In this document: positions 44,303 to 53,270 of the stretch, piece by piece | Numbering within the stretch: the first letter of the stretch is position 1 | How the letters are laid out: each line of letters starts with the position of its first letter | Source of the DNA: Agrobacterium fabrum str. C58 | GTDB lineage: Bacteria > Pseudomonadota > Alphaproteobacteria > Rhizobiales > Rhizobiaceae | Direction: 5' to 3' | Length of the DNA stretch: 64,000 nt | Assembly (NCBI RefSeq): GCF_000092025.1 | Contig: NC_003063.2 | Span: 806,001 to 870,000, forward strand | Notes under the pieces: model-generated | Database searches by the model: none | What the model saw: only the letters and a program-made list of their open reading frames with translations | What the model was told of the DNA's origin: nothing | Program-made: the position numbers and the translations under genes

Positions 44303-45748
44303 ATGACGGACGCAAACTACCCGATTTATGGCGATATCGACGGCCCCATCATCATGATTGGCTTCGGCTCCATCGGGCGCGGCACTCTTCCGTTGATCGA
44401 GCGTCATTTCAATTTCGACAGAACCCGGCTCGTCGTCATCGATCCGCGCGAGGACATCGCTGCGTTTCTCGCGGAGAGAAATATCCGTCACGTCCAGACA
44501 CATCTGACCAAGGAGAACTATAAGGACGTTCTCAAGCCGCTTCTCAAAGGCGTGCAGGGTAAGGGCTTCTGCGTCAATCTTTCGGTCGATGCCGCCTCGG
44601 TCGATCTGATGCGGATCTGCCGCAAACATGGCATGCTCTACATCGACACCGTCGTGGAGCCATGGCCCGGCTTCTATTTCGACGCCGACGCCGACAATCG
44701 TGCCAGAACCAATTATTCGCTGCGCGAGACCATGCTGAAGGAAAGGGCACGCAAGCCCGGCGGCACGACCGCGGTTTCCACCTGTGGCGCCAATCCCGGC
44801 ATGGTGTCCTGGTTCGTGAAGCAGGCACTCGTTAATCTCGCAAAGGATACCGGCCTCGACATCGAGGAACCGCAGTCGCACGACCGGGAAGGCTGGGCAA
44901 AGCTGATGCAGCAGCTTGGCGTCAAGGGTGTGCATGTGGCCGAGCGCGACACCCAGCGGGCGAAAGAGCCGAAACCTTTCGGCGCTTTCTGGAACACCTG
45001 GTCCGTGGAGGGTTTTATCGCCGAAGGTTTTCAACCGGCCGAACTCGGCTGGGGAACACATGAAAACTGGATGCCGAAAAACGCGAAAAAGCAGAAAAAG
45101 GGAAGCAAGGCGGCGATCTATCTCGACCAGCCCGGCGCCAATACGCGGGTGCGCACATGGTGCCCGGGGCTTGGAGCGCAATATGGATTTCTCGTCACCC
45201 ACAATGAAGCGATCTCGATTTCGGACTACTTCACCGTCCGCAACGATGATGGCGACGTGACCTATCGGCCCACCTGCCACTATGCCTACCACCCCTGCAA
45301 CGACGCCATTCTGTCCCTGCACGAACTTTTCGGCAATGGCGGCAACCCGCAGCCGATCCAGCATGTGCTTGGCGAAGACGAACTCGTTGACGGCGCAGAC
45401 GAGTTGGGCGTTCTGCTCTATGGCCATGACAGGAATGCCTATTGGTACGGTTCGCGGCTGAGCCTCGAGGAGGCGCGGTCGCTTGCCCCCAGTCAGAATG
45501 CCACCGGATTGCAGGTCAGTTCGGCAGTTCTGGCCGGCATGGCCTGGGCGATCGAAAACCCTGAGGCCGGCATCGTCGAGGCGGATGAGATGGATTATCG
45601 CCGTTGCCTCGAAGTGCAGCGCCCCTATCTTGGCCCGGTAGAGGGGCATTACACCGACTGGACACCGCTTGACGGCCGGCCGGGACTGTTCCCCGACAAT
45701 ATCGACATGTCCGATCCCTGGCAGTTCCGCAACATCTTGGTGCGCTGA
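44303..45748 (+). CDS. hss: Homospermidine synthase
   Basis: A 481-residue enzyme that makes homospermidine from putrescine with NAD. It shows the saccharopine-dehydrogenase-like N-terminus GPIIMIGFGSIGRGTLPLIE, then CVNLSVDAASVDLMRICRKH, STCGANPGMVSWFVKQALVN and TYRPTCHYAYHPCNDAILSL. Homospermidine is a major polyamine of rhizobia. It stands alone; downstream is a small lipoprotein gene. The inverted repeat TTCCTGA/TCAGGAA near 45782 lies after the stop. Confidence 0.95.
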   Translation: MTDANYPIYGDIDGPIIMIGFGSIGRGTLPLIERHFNFDRTRLVVIDPREDIAAFLAERNIRHVQTHLTKENYKDVLKPLLKGVQGKGFCVNLSVDAASVDLMRICRKHGMLYIDTVVEPWPGFYFDADADNRARTNYSLRETMLKERARKPGGTTAVSTCGANPGMVSWFVKQALVNLAKDTGLDIEEPQSHDREGWAKLMQQLGVKGVHVAERDTQRAKEPKPFGAFWNTWSVEGFIAEGFQPAELGWGTHENWMPKNAKKQKKGSKAAIYLDQPGANTRVRTWCPGLGAQYGFLVTHNEAISISDYFTVRNDDGDVTYRPTCHYAYHPCNDAILSLHELFGNGGNPQPIQHVLGEDELVDGADELGVLLYGHDRNAYWYGSRLSLEEARSLAPSQNATGLQVSSAVLAGMAWAIENPEAGIVEADEMDYRRCLEVQRPYLGPVEGHYTDWTPLDGRPGLFPDNIDMSDPWQFRNILVR

Positions 45749-45781
45749 CGGATCGGCGTCTCATATTTGCCACGCCGGGGC

Positions 45782-45803
45782 TTTCCTGAACAATATCAGG
45801 AAC
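45782..45803 (+). repeat. Inverted repeat after hss
   Basis: TTCCTGA and TCAGGAA pair perfectly around ACAATA. There is no T-run behind it, so it may be a weak terminator, a mRNA-end hairpin, or a binding site for the next gene. Confidence 0.4.
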
Positions 45804-45897
45804 CGGGGAGAGCGAACAACGTTGCCTTGAAATAAAGAACGCTTCACGGCATGGTCGAAGCATAGAAGGTTTCATCGAATCGCAGGAGAACAGGCTC

Positions 45898-46272
45898 ATG
45901 AACTTCAAGACAAGCGCTGCATTGCTTAGTGCCGCCATCGCGGTGTCTTCATGCGTCGCACCGGGACCCTCGCAGCAGACCTCGATGGCGCCTTCGCTTT
46001 CCCGCGGACCGGCTGTCGACGGCCGCTGGATCGACCGCAACGGCATCATATCGACCTTCCAGAACGGAGCCTTCTCCACCCGTTCGACCGACACCAACAC
46101 GCTTCTGGCCTCGGGCACCTATGTGACGATCTCGCCGACGCTTTATGAAATCAACATGACCTCGCTGGTGCGCAACACACAGTCGCGTGTCAACTGCGCG
46201 CTCGTCTCCCCGTCACAATTGAACTGCACGACGGACGCGAACAGCCAGTTCTCGCTCACGCGTCAAGGCTGA
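45898..46272 (+). CDS. omp10: Omp10-like outer-membrane lipoprotein
   Basis: A 124-residue lipoprotein. The signal peptide ends in the lipobox AIAVSSC, so the Cys at about residue 20 would be acylated and the mature protein anchored in the outer membrane. The mature domain closely follows Brucella Omp10 as I recall it: [40 protein letters not shown] and [21 protein letters not shown] terminator follows. Its exact role in the envelope is not known. Confidence 0.88.
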
Positions 46273-46305
46273 TAACCTCGCCTTTTCAATGAGATGACCT
46301 TCTGA

Positions 46306-46336
46306 AACGCGCGCCTCCGGCGTGCGTTTTTCTTTA
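46306..46336 (+). terminator. Intrinsic terminator after omp10
   Basis: AACGCGCGCC and GGCGTGCGTT pair over 10 bp with one G-T pair around TCC, followed by TTTCTTT. Confidence 0.85.
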
Positions 46337-46487
46337 TTGCGCAACTGTCATATTTCGCTTGCGGCGACTGCCGCTAAATGGAAACATCCCGTTTTGAAAG
46401 ACTGACATGATTTTGGATTAGAGAATGAGCACGGCCGGCGGATGATCAACCGGCCCGGGCTTCCGCTTTGAACAGGAGAGAGGGACC

Positions 46488-48398
46488 ATGAAGAAAATAT
46501 TGGGACTGGGTATGCTGAGCGTTTCGGCGATCACGCTTTCGGCCGGAGCGGCTCTTGCCGATTACGAGCTCAACATTCTTCACATCAACGATTTTCACTC
46601 CCGTATTGAATCGATCAACAAATTCGATTCGACTTGCTCAGCGGAAGAGGAAGGCAAAAACGAGTGCTTCGGCGGCGCCGCGCGCCTGCTGACCGCAATC
46701 AACCAGACGCGTGACGCGCTGAAGGCAGGCGGGAAAAATGTTCTCCTGCTCAATGCCGGCGACAATTTCCAGGGCTCGCTGTTCTACACCACCTACAAGG
46801 GGACGGTGGAAGCGGAAGTGCTGAACGCCATGAAGTTCGACGCCATGACTGTCGGCAACCACGAGTTCGACGATAGCGAAGACGGTCTCGCCGGCTTCCT
46901 TGACAAGGTGCAGTTCCCCGTCGTAACCGCCAATGTGGTGGCCACCGCCGCCTCGAAAATCGGCGACCGCGTCAAGCCCTCCATCGTGCTTGAAGTCGGC
47001 GGCCAGAAAATCGGCATCGTCGGCGCCGTCGCCAACGACACGGCGGAACTGGCAACACCCGGTCCCAATATCACCATCGCAGAAGATGTCGCCAAGATCG
47101 GCGAACAGGTGCAGAAGCTGAAGCAGGACGGCGTCAACAAGATCATCGCGCTCACCCATGTCGGTTATCCGCGTGACCTCGAATTCATTGCCAAAATCCC
47201 TGATGTCGACGTCGTGGTCGGCGGCCACTCGCATACGCTGCTGTCCAATACCGACCAGAAGGCCGAAGGCCCCTACCCGACGCTCGTTGACAATCCCGGC
47301 GGCTATAAGGTTCCGGTGGTTCAGGCCGGTCAGTACAGCAAATATCTCGGTGACCTCAAAGTGGTCTTCGACGACAATGGCGTGGTCAAGGAAAGCAAGG
47401 GCGACCCCATCCTGATCGACTCCACCTTCAAACCTGACGAAGCCACGCTGAAGCGCATCGATGAGCTGAAGGCACCGATCGAGGCGTTGAAATCCAAGGT
47501 CGTCGGCACCTCGGAAGGTCCGATCGAAGGCGACCGCAAGGTTTGCCGCGTGAAAGAATGCTCCATGGGCAATCTGGTGGCCGATGCGACACTGGCGCGC
47601 GTCAAGGATCAGGGCGTCACCATCGCTTTTGCAAACAGCGGCGGCCTGCGCTCCTCCATCGATGGCGGCGACGTCTCGATGGGTGAAGTGCTCACGGTTC
47701 TGCCGTTCCAGAACACCGTTGCGACCTTTCAGCTCAAGGGCGAGGATATTCGCGCCGCCCTCGAAAATGGCGTCAGCCAGATCGATGATGTCGCGGGCCG
47801 CTTCATGCAGGTTTCCGGCATGAAATACTCCTTCGACCGTTCCAAGCCGGCCGGCAGCCGCATCGTTTCGGTCGACGTCAAGGAAGGCGACGGCTTCGTG
47901 CCCCTCGATCCCACAAAGACCTATACTGTCGCAGCCAATAATTACGTGCGCACCGGTGGTGATGGCTTCAAGGTCTTTGCGACCAACGCCATCAACGCCT
48001 ATGACTTCGGCCCCAATCTCGAAGACGCAGTTGCGGCCTATATCACCGCCAACAGCCCCTACAAGCCCTATACCGACGGCCGCATCAGCGAAGTGACGCC
48101 TGCCGGTTATGTCGCTCCGGCGAAGCCCGCGGCACCCGCGCCTGCCCCAGCTGCCGCTCCGGCGCCTGCAGCGCCAGCCGCCACCGCACCGGCTGCAACG
48201 GCGCCGGCATCCCCGGCACCTGCTGCGGCCGCTGCCGCCGTTAGCAAATATGTCGTCGAAAAAGGCGATTCGCTCTGGAAGATCGCTGCCGAGAAATATG
48301 GCGACGGTGCTCTCTGGCACAAAATTGCCAAGGCAAACACACTGAAGCAGCCGAACCACATCGAGATCGGCGAAGAGCTGGAACTGCCGGCTCAATAA
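46488..48398 (+). CDS. 5'-nucleotidase / UshA-like phosphatase with C-terminal LysM
   Basis: A 636-residue exported protein. After the signal peptide (LGMLSVSAITLSAGAALA) the metallophosphatase domain has ELNILHINDFHSRIESIN, LNAGDNFQGSLFYTTY and MTVGNHEFDDSEDG. The 5'-nucleotidase C-terminal domain follows (GNLVADATLARVKDQGVTIA, FANSGGLRSSIDGGDVSMGE). Then comes a Pro/Ala linker and a LysM module (VVEKGDSLWKIAAEKYGDGA), which binds peptidoglycan. It would release phosphate from nucleotides or sugar nucleotides in the periplasm while held at the wall. The fusion is notable. Confidence 0.93.
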   Translation: MKKILGLGMLSVSAITLSAGAALADYELNILHINDFHSRIESINKFDSTCSAEEEGKNECFGGAARLLTAINQTRDALKAGGKNVLLLNAGDNFQGSLFYTTYKGTVEAEVLNAMKFDAMTVGNHEFDDSEDGLAGFLDKVQFPVVTANVVATAASKIGDRVKPSIVLEVGGQKIGIVGAVANDTAELATPGPNITIAEDVAKIGEQVQKLKQDGVNKIIALTHVGYPRDLEFIAKIPDVDVVVGGHSHTLLSNTDQKAEGPYPTLVDNPGGYKVPVVQAGQYSKYLGDLKVVFDDNGVVKESKGDPILIDSTFKPDEATLKRIDELKAPIEALKSKVVGTSEGPIEGDRKVCRVKECSMGNLVADATLARVKDQGVTIAFANSGGLRSSIDGGDVSMGEVLTVLPFQNTVATFQLKGEDIRAALENGVSQIDDVAGRFMQVSGMKYSFDRSKPAGSRIVSVDVKEGDGFVPLDPTKTYTVAANNYVRTGGDGFKVFATNAINAYDFGPNLEDAVAAYITANSPYKPYTDGRISEVTPAGYVAPAKPAAPAPAPAAAPAPAAPAATAPAATAPASPAPAAAAAAVSKYVVEKGDSLWKIAAEKYGDGALWHKIAKANTLKQPNHIEIGEELELPAQ

Positions 48399-48748
48399 GC
48401 CGGACGGGAACGGACAGGGCAATTTGCCGCACACATAACACCGGCTCCGGACAACGGGGCCGGTTTCTTATTTTCCCTATGAAAACAGACATCTGCAGAT
48501 CAAATTTTGCCAAAAGACAGCCTGCGGCTGCGCCGGCCCCGGAAATAGCCTCCGCCGGTGGTTTAATCCTGAAGAATTTCGTCTAGAACACGATGAACAA
48601 ACTATCGGCCTATGCGTATAGACCGGGCATTTCCGGCCAAGCCGCGTCACGGTTTGTGTTTAGGCGCTAACAGAAGATGGAGTGTTCAGGCCTTTATCCG
48701 AGGCGAAACCGCTCCTCACATAACCAGTCCGAGTTTCAGGTGTCATTC
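48399..48748. other. Intergenic region before hemH
   Basis: The 350 bases start with a terminator (48440-48473). The rest has no gene that I can support. A TCTAGAAC near 48582 resembles half of an Irr-type ICE motif, but no second half matches. In-frame codons continue upstream of the chosen hemH start but lack a ribosome site. Confidence 0.55.
48440..48473 (+). terminator. Terminator after the 5'-nucleotidase gene
   Basis: ACCGGC and GCCGGT arms with an inner CCG/CGG pair around GACAA, followed by TTCTTATTTT. Confidence 0.75.
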
Positions 48749-49783
48749 ATGGCGACAGAACTATCCGCACTCCCCGCAAACCATCCCCGCGTAACTTTTG
48801 GCAAGGTCGGCGTCCTGCTCGTCAATCTCGGCACGCCTGACGGCACGGATTATTGGCCGATGCGCCGTTATCTGGCGGAGTTTCTAAGCGACAAGCGCGT
48901 GATCGAATGGTCTCGTCTCTACTGGTATCCGATCCTCTACGGCATCGTCCTCAACAAGCGTCCGCAGAAGGTCGGCAAGGCCTATGAGGAAATCTGGAAC
49001 CACGAGCGCAACGAAAGCTATCTGCGCACCTATACCCGCAGCCAGGGCGAGCTGATGGCTGCGGCGCTGAAGGACTTTCCGAATGTCGTGGTCGACTGGG
49101 CGATGCGTTACGGGCAGCCTTCCATCGCATCCAGGATCGATGCCCTGAAGGAACAGGGTTGCGAAAAAATCTTGCTCTTCCCGCTTTATCCGCAATATGC
49201 CGCCTCGACCACGGCAACCGTGAACGACAAGGCTTTCGAGCATCTGATGAAGCTGCGCTGGCAACCGGCCATCCGCACCGTGCCGCCCTATCATGACGAT
49301 CCGGCCTATATCGAGGGGCTCGCCGCCTCCGTGAAAAACCATCTGGCGACGCTGGACTGGGAGCCGGAAATGCTGATCACCTCCTTCCACGGCATTCCGC
49401 AATCCTATTTCAAAAAGGGTGATCCCTATTATTGCCATTGCCAGAAAACCGCCCGCCTGCTGCGGGAGGCTCTGGGGCGGACCGAGAAGAATTTCATGAT
49501 CACCTTCCAGTCCCGCTTCGGGCCGGAAGAATGGCTGCAGCCCTATACCGACAAGACCGTGGAGAAGCTGGCCTCGGAGGGCATCAAGCGCATTGCCGTC
49601 ATGAATCCCGGCTTCGTATCGGATTGTCTTGAGACGCTGGAAGAAATCGCCGGTGAAGCCGGGGAGATTTTCCTGCATAATGGCGGAGAGAAATTTACCC
49701 ATATCCCCTGTCTGAATGACAGCACCGAAGGCATGAACGTTCTCGAAAAGGTTGTAAGACGGGAGTTGCAAGGCTGGGTGTAA
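48749..49783 (+). CDS. hemH: Ferrochelatase
   Basis: A 344-residue enzyme that inserts iron into protoporphyrin IX, the last step of heme synthesis. I chose the ATG at 48749 (MATELSALPANHPRVTFGKV) after AGGTG; the frame is open 24 codons further. Motifs are GVLLVNLGTPDGTDYWPMRR, LLFPLYPQYAASTTATVNDK, and LITSFHGIPQSYFKKGDPYY with the catalytic His. C-terminal FVSDCLETLEEIAGEAGEIF is normal. Iron control would be expected, but the leader has no clear box. Confidence 0.95.
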   Translation: MATELSALPANHPRVTFGKVGVLLVNLGTPDGTDYWPMRRYLAEFLSDKRVIEWSRLYWYPILYGIVLNKRPQKVGKAYEEIWNHERNESYLRTYTRSQGELMAAALKDFPNVVVDWAMRYGQPSIASRIDALKEQGCEKILLFPLYPQYAASTTATVNDKAFEHLMKLRWQPAIRTVPPYHDDPAYIEGLAASVKNHLATLDWEPEMLITSFHGIPQSYFKKGDPYYCHCQKTARLLREALGRTEKNFMITFQSRFGPEEWLQPYTDKTVEKLASEGIKRIAVMNPGFVSDCLETLEEIAGEAGEIFLHNGGEKFTHIPCLNDSTEGMNVLEKVVRRELQGWV

Positions 49784-49840
49784 TCTTGCCATAAGGTTGT
49801 TGGGATAAATCCCGGACGTTCTGATCCTAGGAGGAAAGTG

Positions 49841-50890
49841 ATGATTGCATTGGGCGGTTTTGACATCGTCGTCATAGCGGCGGTTGTTCTGGTTATTCTG
49901 GTGCTGTTTGCCGGCATCAAGACCGTGCCGCAGGGGCATCGTTACACGGTTGAACGCTTCGGACGCTATACCCGCACGCTCGAACCCGGCCTGAACCTCA
50001 TCATACCGTTCTTCGAAAGCATCGGCTCGAAAATGAACGTGATGGAGCAGGTGCTCCACATCCCGACGCAGGAAGTCATTACCCGCGACAATGCCAGTGT
50101 TTCGGCCGATGCCGTCACCTTCTATCAGGTATTGAACGCCGCACAGGCCGCCTACCAGATTTCCAATCTGCAAATGGCGATCGAAAACCTCACCATGACA
50201 AACATCCGCTCGGTGATGGGTTCGATGGATCTCGATGAGCTGCTGTCGAACCGCGATGCCATCAACGATCGCCTTCTGCGCGTGGTCGACGAGGCCGTGG
50301 GACCCTGGGGCATCAAGGTCACCCGCATCGAAATCAAGGATATCGCGCCGCCAAAGGACCTCGTCGATTCCATGGCGCGGCAGATGAAGGCGGAGCGCGA
50401 AAAACGCGCACAGGTGCTGGAAGCAGAGGGCGCCCGCAACGCCCAGATTCTGCGCGCGGAAGGTGCAAAACAATCCGCCATTCTGGAAGCAGAAGGCCAG
50501 CGCGAGGCGGCGTTCCGCGATGCCGAGGCACGCGAACGTCTTGCCGAGGCCGAAGCCAACGCCACCCGCATGGTTTCGGAAGCCATTGCCGCCGGCAATG
50601 TCCACGCCATCAACTATTTCGTCGCACAGAAATACACCGAAGCGCTCGCCGAGATCGGCACGGCCAAGAATTCCAAGATCGTGTTGATGCCGATGGAAGC
50701 CTCGGCGCTGATCGGCTCCCTCGGTGGCATCGGCACGATTGCGAGAGAAGTGTTCGGCGACAAGGGCGATACTCCGAGCGCGCCTGCCCCCTCCACCTCG
50801 TCCCGCTCCGTGCCGCCGACCCGGGCTTCCGGCCAGAGCATCAACGTTACCATCCCGGGTAATCCCTTCGGCTCTTCATCGGAGAAGTAA
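49841..50890 (+). CDS. SPFH/Band-7 (QmcA/stomatin-like) membrane protein
   Basis: A 349-residue protein, starting at the ATG at 49841, 6 bases after AGGAGG (a GTG one codon upstream is less well spaced). One N-terminal hydrophobic helix ([20 protein letters not shown]) is followed by the SPFH domain ([40 protein letters not shown]) and a long charged coiled coil ([20 protein letters not shown]). Relatives form membrane microdomains and associate with FtsH or proteases. It pairs with the NfeD gene two bases downstream, the classic combination. Confidence 0.92.
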   Translation: MIALGGFDIVVIAAVVLVILVLFAGIKTVPQGHRYTVERFGRYTRTLEPGLNLIIPFFESIGSKMNVMEQVLHIPTQEVITRDNASVSADAVTFYQVLNAAQAAYQISNLQMAIENLTMTNIRSVMGSMDLDELLSNRDAINDRLLRVVDEAVGPWGIKVTRIEIKDIAPPKDLVDSMARQMKAEREKRAQVLEAEGARNAQILRAEGAKQSAILEAEGQREAAFRDAEARERLAEAEANATRMVSEAIAAGNVHAINYFVAQKYTEALAEIGTAKNSKIVLMPMEASALIGSLGGIGTIAREVFGDKGDTPSAPAPSTSSRSVPPTRASGQSINVTIPGNPFGSSSEK

Positions 50891-50892
50891 CG

Positions 50893-51357
50893 ATGTTGCA
50901 ACGGCTTGCCACTGAGCTGGGACCCTGGAGCTGGTGGATCGTCGGCTTCGTGCTGCTGGCCGCCGAACTCATCGCGCCCGGCGTCTTCCTGATATGGATC
51001 GGGCTTGCCGCACTTGTCATCGGCGTGGTTTCGCTGTTTTTCTGGGAAGCGGCATTCTGGGCGTGGCAATTGCAGCTGGTGCTGTTTGCCGCACTTTCCG
51101 TGGTGTTCGCCCTGCTCGGCCGGAGATATTTCGGCCGAAACCACGCGACAAGCGACGAGCCCTTCCTGAACCAGCGCGAAGCAAGCCTTGTCGGCCGCAC
51201 CGCAACTCTGCAGGAACCAATCGTCGAGGGTCGAGGTCGGATAAGGCTGGATGATACCTGGTGGCCGGTGAATGGCGAAGACCTGCCGGCCGGAACCCGC
51301 GTCAGGATTGCCTCGGCACGCGGGCGCACGCTGACAATCGAACCGATAGATCGGTAA
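50893..51357 (+). CDS. NfeD-like membrane protein
   Basis: A 154-residue inner-membrane protein with about four hydrophobic segments (WWIVGFVLLAAELIAPGVFL, FAALSVVFALLGRRYF) and a C-terminal OB-fold domain (SLVGRTATLQEPIVEGRGRI, DDTWWPVNGEDLPAGTRVRI). It starts two bases after the SPFH gene. Short NfeD proteins are partners of stomatin-like proteins in membrane rafts; a protease domain is absent here. Confidence 0.9.
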   Translation: MLQRLATELGPWSWWIVGFVLLAAELIAPGVFLIWIGLAALVIGVVSLFFWEAAFWAWQLQLVLFAALSVVFALLGRRYFGRNHATSDEPFLNQREASLVGRTATLQEPIVEGRGRIRLDDTWWPVNGEDLPAGTRVRIASARGRTLTIEPIDR

Positions 51358-51430
51358 GCCAGGGGCCGCGCGGTGGCGGTGGCGCCGCATTTCCAGACAG
51401 AAGCCTGAAGTCCAGTTTCCGCGGAATGGC

Positions 51431-52426
51431 TTAAGCGACACCGATTCTCAGGAGATCGTGGAAATGCACCAGCCCGATCGGCCGGTTGTCGTCATCAACG
51501 ACGATCAGCGCGCCGATGTGGAATTTTTCCAGCGTCGCCAGCGCACTGGTCGCCAGCACCGACTTTTTGACGGTTTTCGGGCTGCGGGTCATGATGTCGT
51601 CGACCACCAGCTCGGCGAGGTTGCGCGACAGGTTGCGTGCCATGTCGCCCTCGGTGACGATGCCGCACAGACGGCCATCCTCGTCCAGAATGCCAACGCA
51701 GCCGAAGTGCTTGCGCGAGAGAACGCCCACCGCCTCGGGCATGGCCGTTCCCTTGTTGACCAGCGGCACACGATCACCCGTATGCATGATATCGCTGACC
51801 AGCGTCAGGCTCGCACCCAGCTTGCCGCCGGGGTGGAACACCTTGAAGTCACCAGCGGTGAAATTGCGCGCCTCAAGAAGCGCGACCGCAAGGGCATCGC
51901 CCAGCGCCAACTGCATCAATGTGGAAGTGGTGGGTGCAAGGCCCAGAGGGCAGGCTTCCTGTTCATTGGGCACCAGAAGCACGATATCTGAGGCCCGTGC
52001 GAGCGATGAATTTTCCGAACAGGTGAGTGCGATTAGCGGAATGGAGAAACGGCGGGAATAATTGATGATGCTGCGCAATTCAGCACTTTCACCACCCTTT
52101 GAAATAGCCAGCACCACATCATCGCCGCCTATCATGCCCAGATCGCCGTGATTTGCCTCCGCCGCGTGCACAAAAAAGGCAGGCGTTCCGGTAGAGGCGA
52201 AGGTGGCGGCAAGCTTTGCGCCTATGTGGCCGCTTTTTCCAACCCCGGTAATGATGAGACGGCCATTCGACTGGCCGATGGTCTCGATCGCCTTGCAGAA
52301 AGGCTCTGAAAGGCCGTTTCTCAGGGCATCCTCAAGGGCGGCAAGGCCAGCCCGCTCCATCGAAATCGTCCGCACGGCGGATTCGATGGCATTGTCTTCG
52401 ACCAGTTTGACAGCGCGCGTAATCAT
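51431..52426 (-). CDS. kdsD: KpsF/GutQ-type arabinose-5-phosphate isomerase
   Basis: A 331-residue enzyme that turns ribulose 5-phosphate into arabinose 5-phosphate, the first step of KDO and lipopolysaccharide synthesis. It has an N-terminal SIS domain (GRLIITGVGKSGHIGAKLAA, AEANHGDLGMIGGDDVVLA) and two C-terminal CBS domains (HFGCVGILDEDGRLCGIVTE, FHIGALIVVDDDNRPIGLVH). The family also includes GutQ-like isomerases, but LPS use is the usual one. The 60-base gap upstream leads to the PAS gene. Confidence 0.92.
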   Translation of the reverse strand: MITRAVKLVEDNAIESAVRTISMERAGLAALEDALRNGLSEPFCKAIETIGQSNGRLIITGVGKSGHIGAKLAATFASTGTPAFFVHAAEANHGDLGMIGGDDVVLAISKGGESAELRSIINYSRRFSIPLIALTCSENSSLARASDIVLLVPNEQEACPLGLAPTTSTLMQLALGDALAVALLEARNFTAGDFKVFHPGGKLGASLTLVSDIMHTGDRVPLVNKGTAMPEAVGVLSRKHFGCVGILDEDGRLCGIVTEGDMARNLSRNLAELVVDDIMTRSPKTVKKSVLATSALATLEKFHIGALIVVDDDNRPIGLVHFHDLLRIGVA

Positions 52427-52485
52427 GGCCGACTGTTACTCTTTCAGCCGGAATAAGTCCACTCTCCCGCCATTCAGCCCTGTTT

Positions 52486-52851
52486 TTAATGACGCAGATC
52501 GGGCGGGGAAATCTCTTCCATCGTTCCAAGCCGCTTGAAGGGGATGTTTTCTTCATCGACCAGATATCGCCCGAGTGTCCTTACCCATAAGATGGAACCA
52601 TCACTACGGCGCACGGCATATTCCTGGTCGTAAAAGCTCGCGGCCTTCAGGGTGAGCAGCGCCGTCTCGATCACACGGTTTCGATGATCGATATCCACTT
52701 TTTCAAGCATCTGAAAAATACTGATGCCCTGCATCGCCTGTTTCAGCGAAATCCCGAAGAATTCCGCGCATATTTCATCGAGATAGAAGCGGTCATTGGT
52801 AATATCCCAACAATAAAAACCGACTTTCCGGATGTTCAAAACGCGATTCAT
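52486..52851 (-). CDS. Single-domain PAS protein
   Basis: A 121-residue protein consisting of one PAS fold: VGFYCWDITNDRFYLDEICA, EYAVRRSDGSILWVRTLGRY and ENIPFKRLGTMEEISPPDL. There is no kinase, HTH or GGDEF domain. It may be a sensory accessory subunit, or the remnant of a longer gene. No partner is adjacent. The start at 52851 is the first Met; a ribosome site is not strong. Confidence 0.75.
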   Translation of the reverse strand: MNRVLNIRKVGFYCWDITNDRFYLDEICAEFFGISLKQAMQGISIFQMLEKVDIDHRNRVIETALLTLKAASFYDQEYAVRRSDGSILWVRTLGRYLVDEENIPFKRLGTMEEISPPDLRH

Positions 52852-53270
52852 GAAACGATGCTGTCACATAAAATAAAATTCAATACGATTTGTTGAACGA
52901 TTTACGGTCGCTCTTTGCAAGCATAGGACAATTCCGTGCCAAATTGAAACGTATTAATCTTCGCATATTAGAAATATTTTGCGGTTACGGCGGGTCCGCA
53001 CGGCAATCCGCATCGGTGCAATTCTGGGCGCCAGTTCGCTCGGCAGGCGCAGCTGAATTTTCACCCACGCCCCAACGCCGAAATCCCCGCCGATCTTTAT
53101 CAACTGTTAACCATAAAAAACCTATTGTTAAAGCGATGTTAAAACTTGCGTCGGCTGTCTGGTCCCTGGTTTCTTCACGTCATTTCATCAGCCTGCCAAT
53201 CATCGGGTCTGAAGAGATGCCTTGGTGGACTTTCGATCCGGCATCGGCCAAACTCGCCGGGTGAAAAGGA
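52852..53270 (+). other. Intergenic region upstream of the outer-membrane barrel gene
   Basis: The 419 bases contain an AT-rich stretch near 52865-52990, a TTAACCAT half-site near 53107, and one full TTAA-N7-TTAA box (53128-53142). No convincing ORF; an open 124-codon frame lacks family features and a ribosome site. Confidence 0.6.
53128..53142. promoter_or_regulatory. CtrA-type box upstream of the outer-membrane barrel gene
   Basis: TTAA at 53128-53131 and TTAA at 53139-53142 are separated by seven bases (AGCGATG). The site lies 129 bases before the ATG. A second half-site TTAACCAT occurs about 20 bases upstream. This suggests cell-cycle control of an envelope protein. Confidence 0.5.

Noticed and set aside
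44158..44523. Plus-strand 121-codon frame overlapping the start of hss
   Set aside because: It overlaps the real gene in another frame and has no family features.
46638..48434. A 598-codon minus-strand frame opposite the 5'-nucleotidase
   Set aside because: Antisense shadow, including a mirrored Gly/Arg-rich version of the Pro/Ala linker.
48570..48600. Irr/ICE-type iron box in front of hemH
   Set aside because: Only a half-site (TCTAGAAC) is visible; no second arm at the right spacing.
52890..53264. Plus-strand 124-codon frame before the barrel gene
   Set aside because: No ribosome site, mixed composition, no recognisable domain, and it runs through the CtrA-type box.
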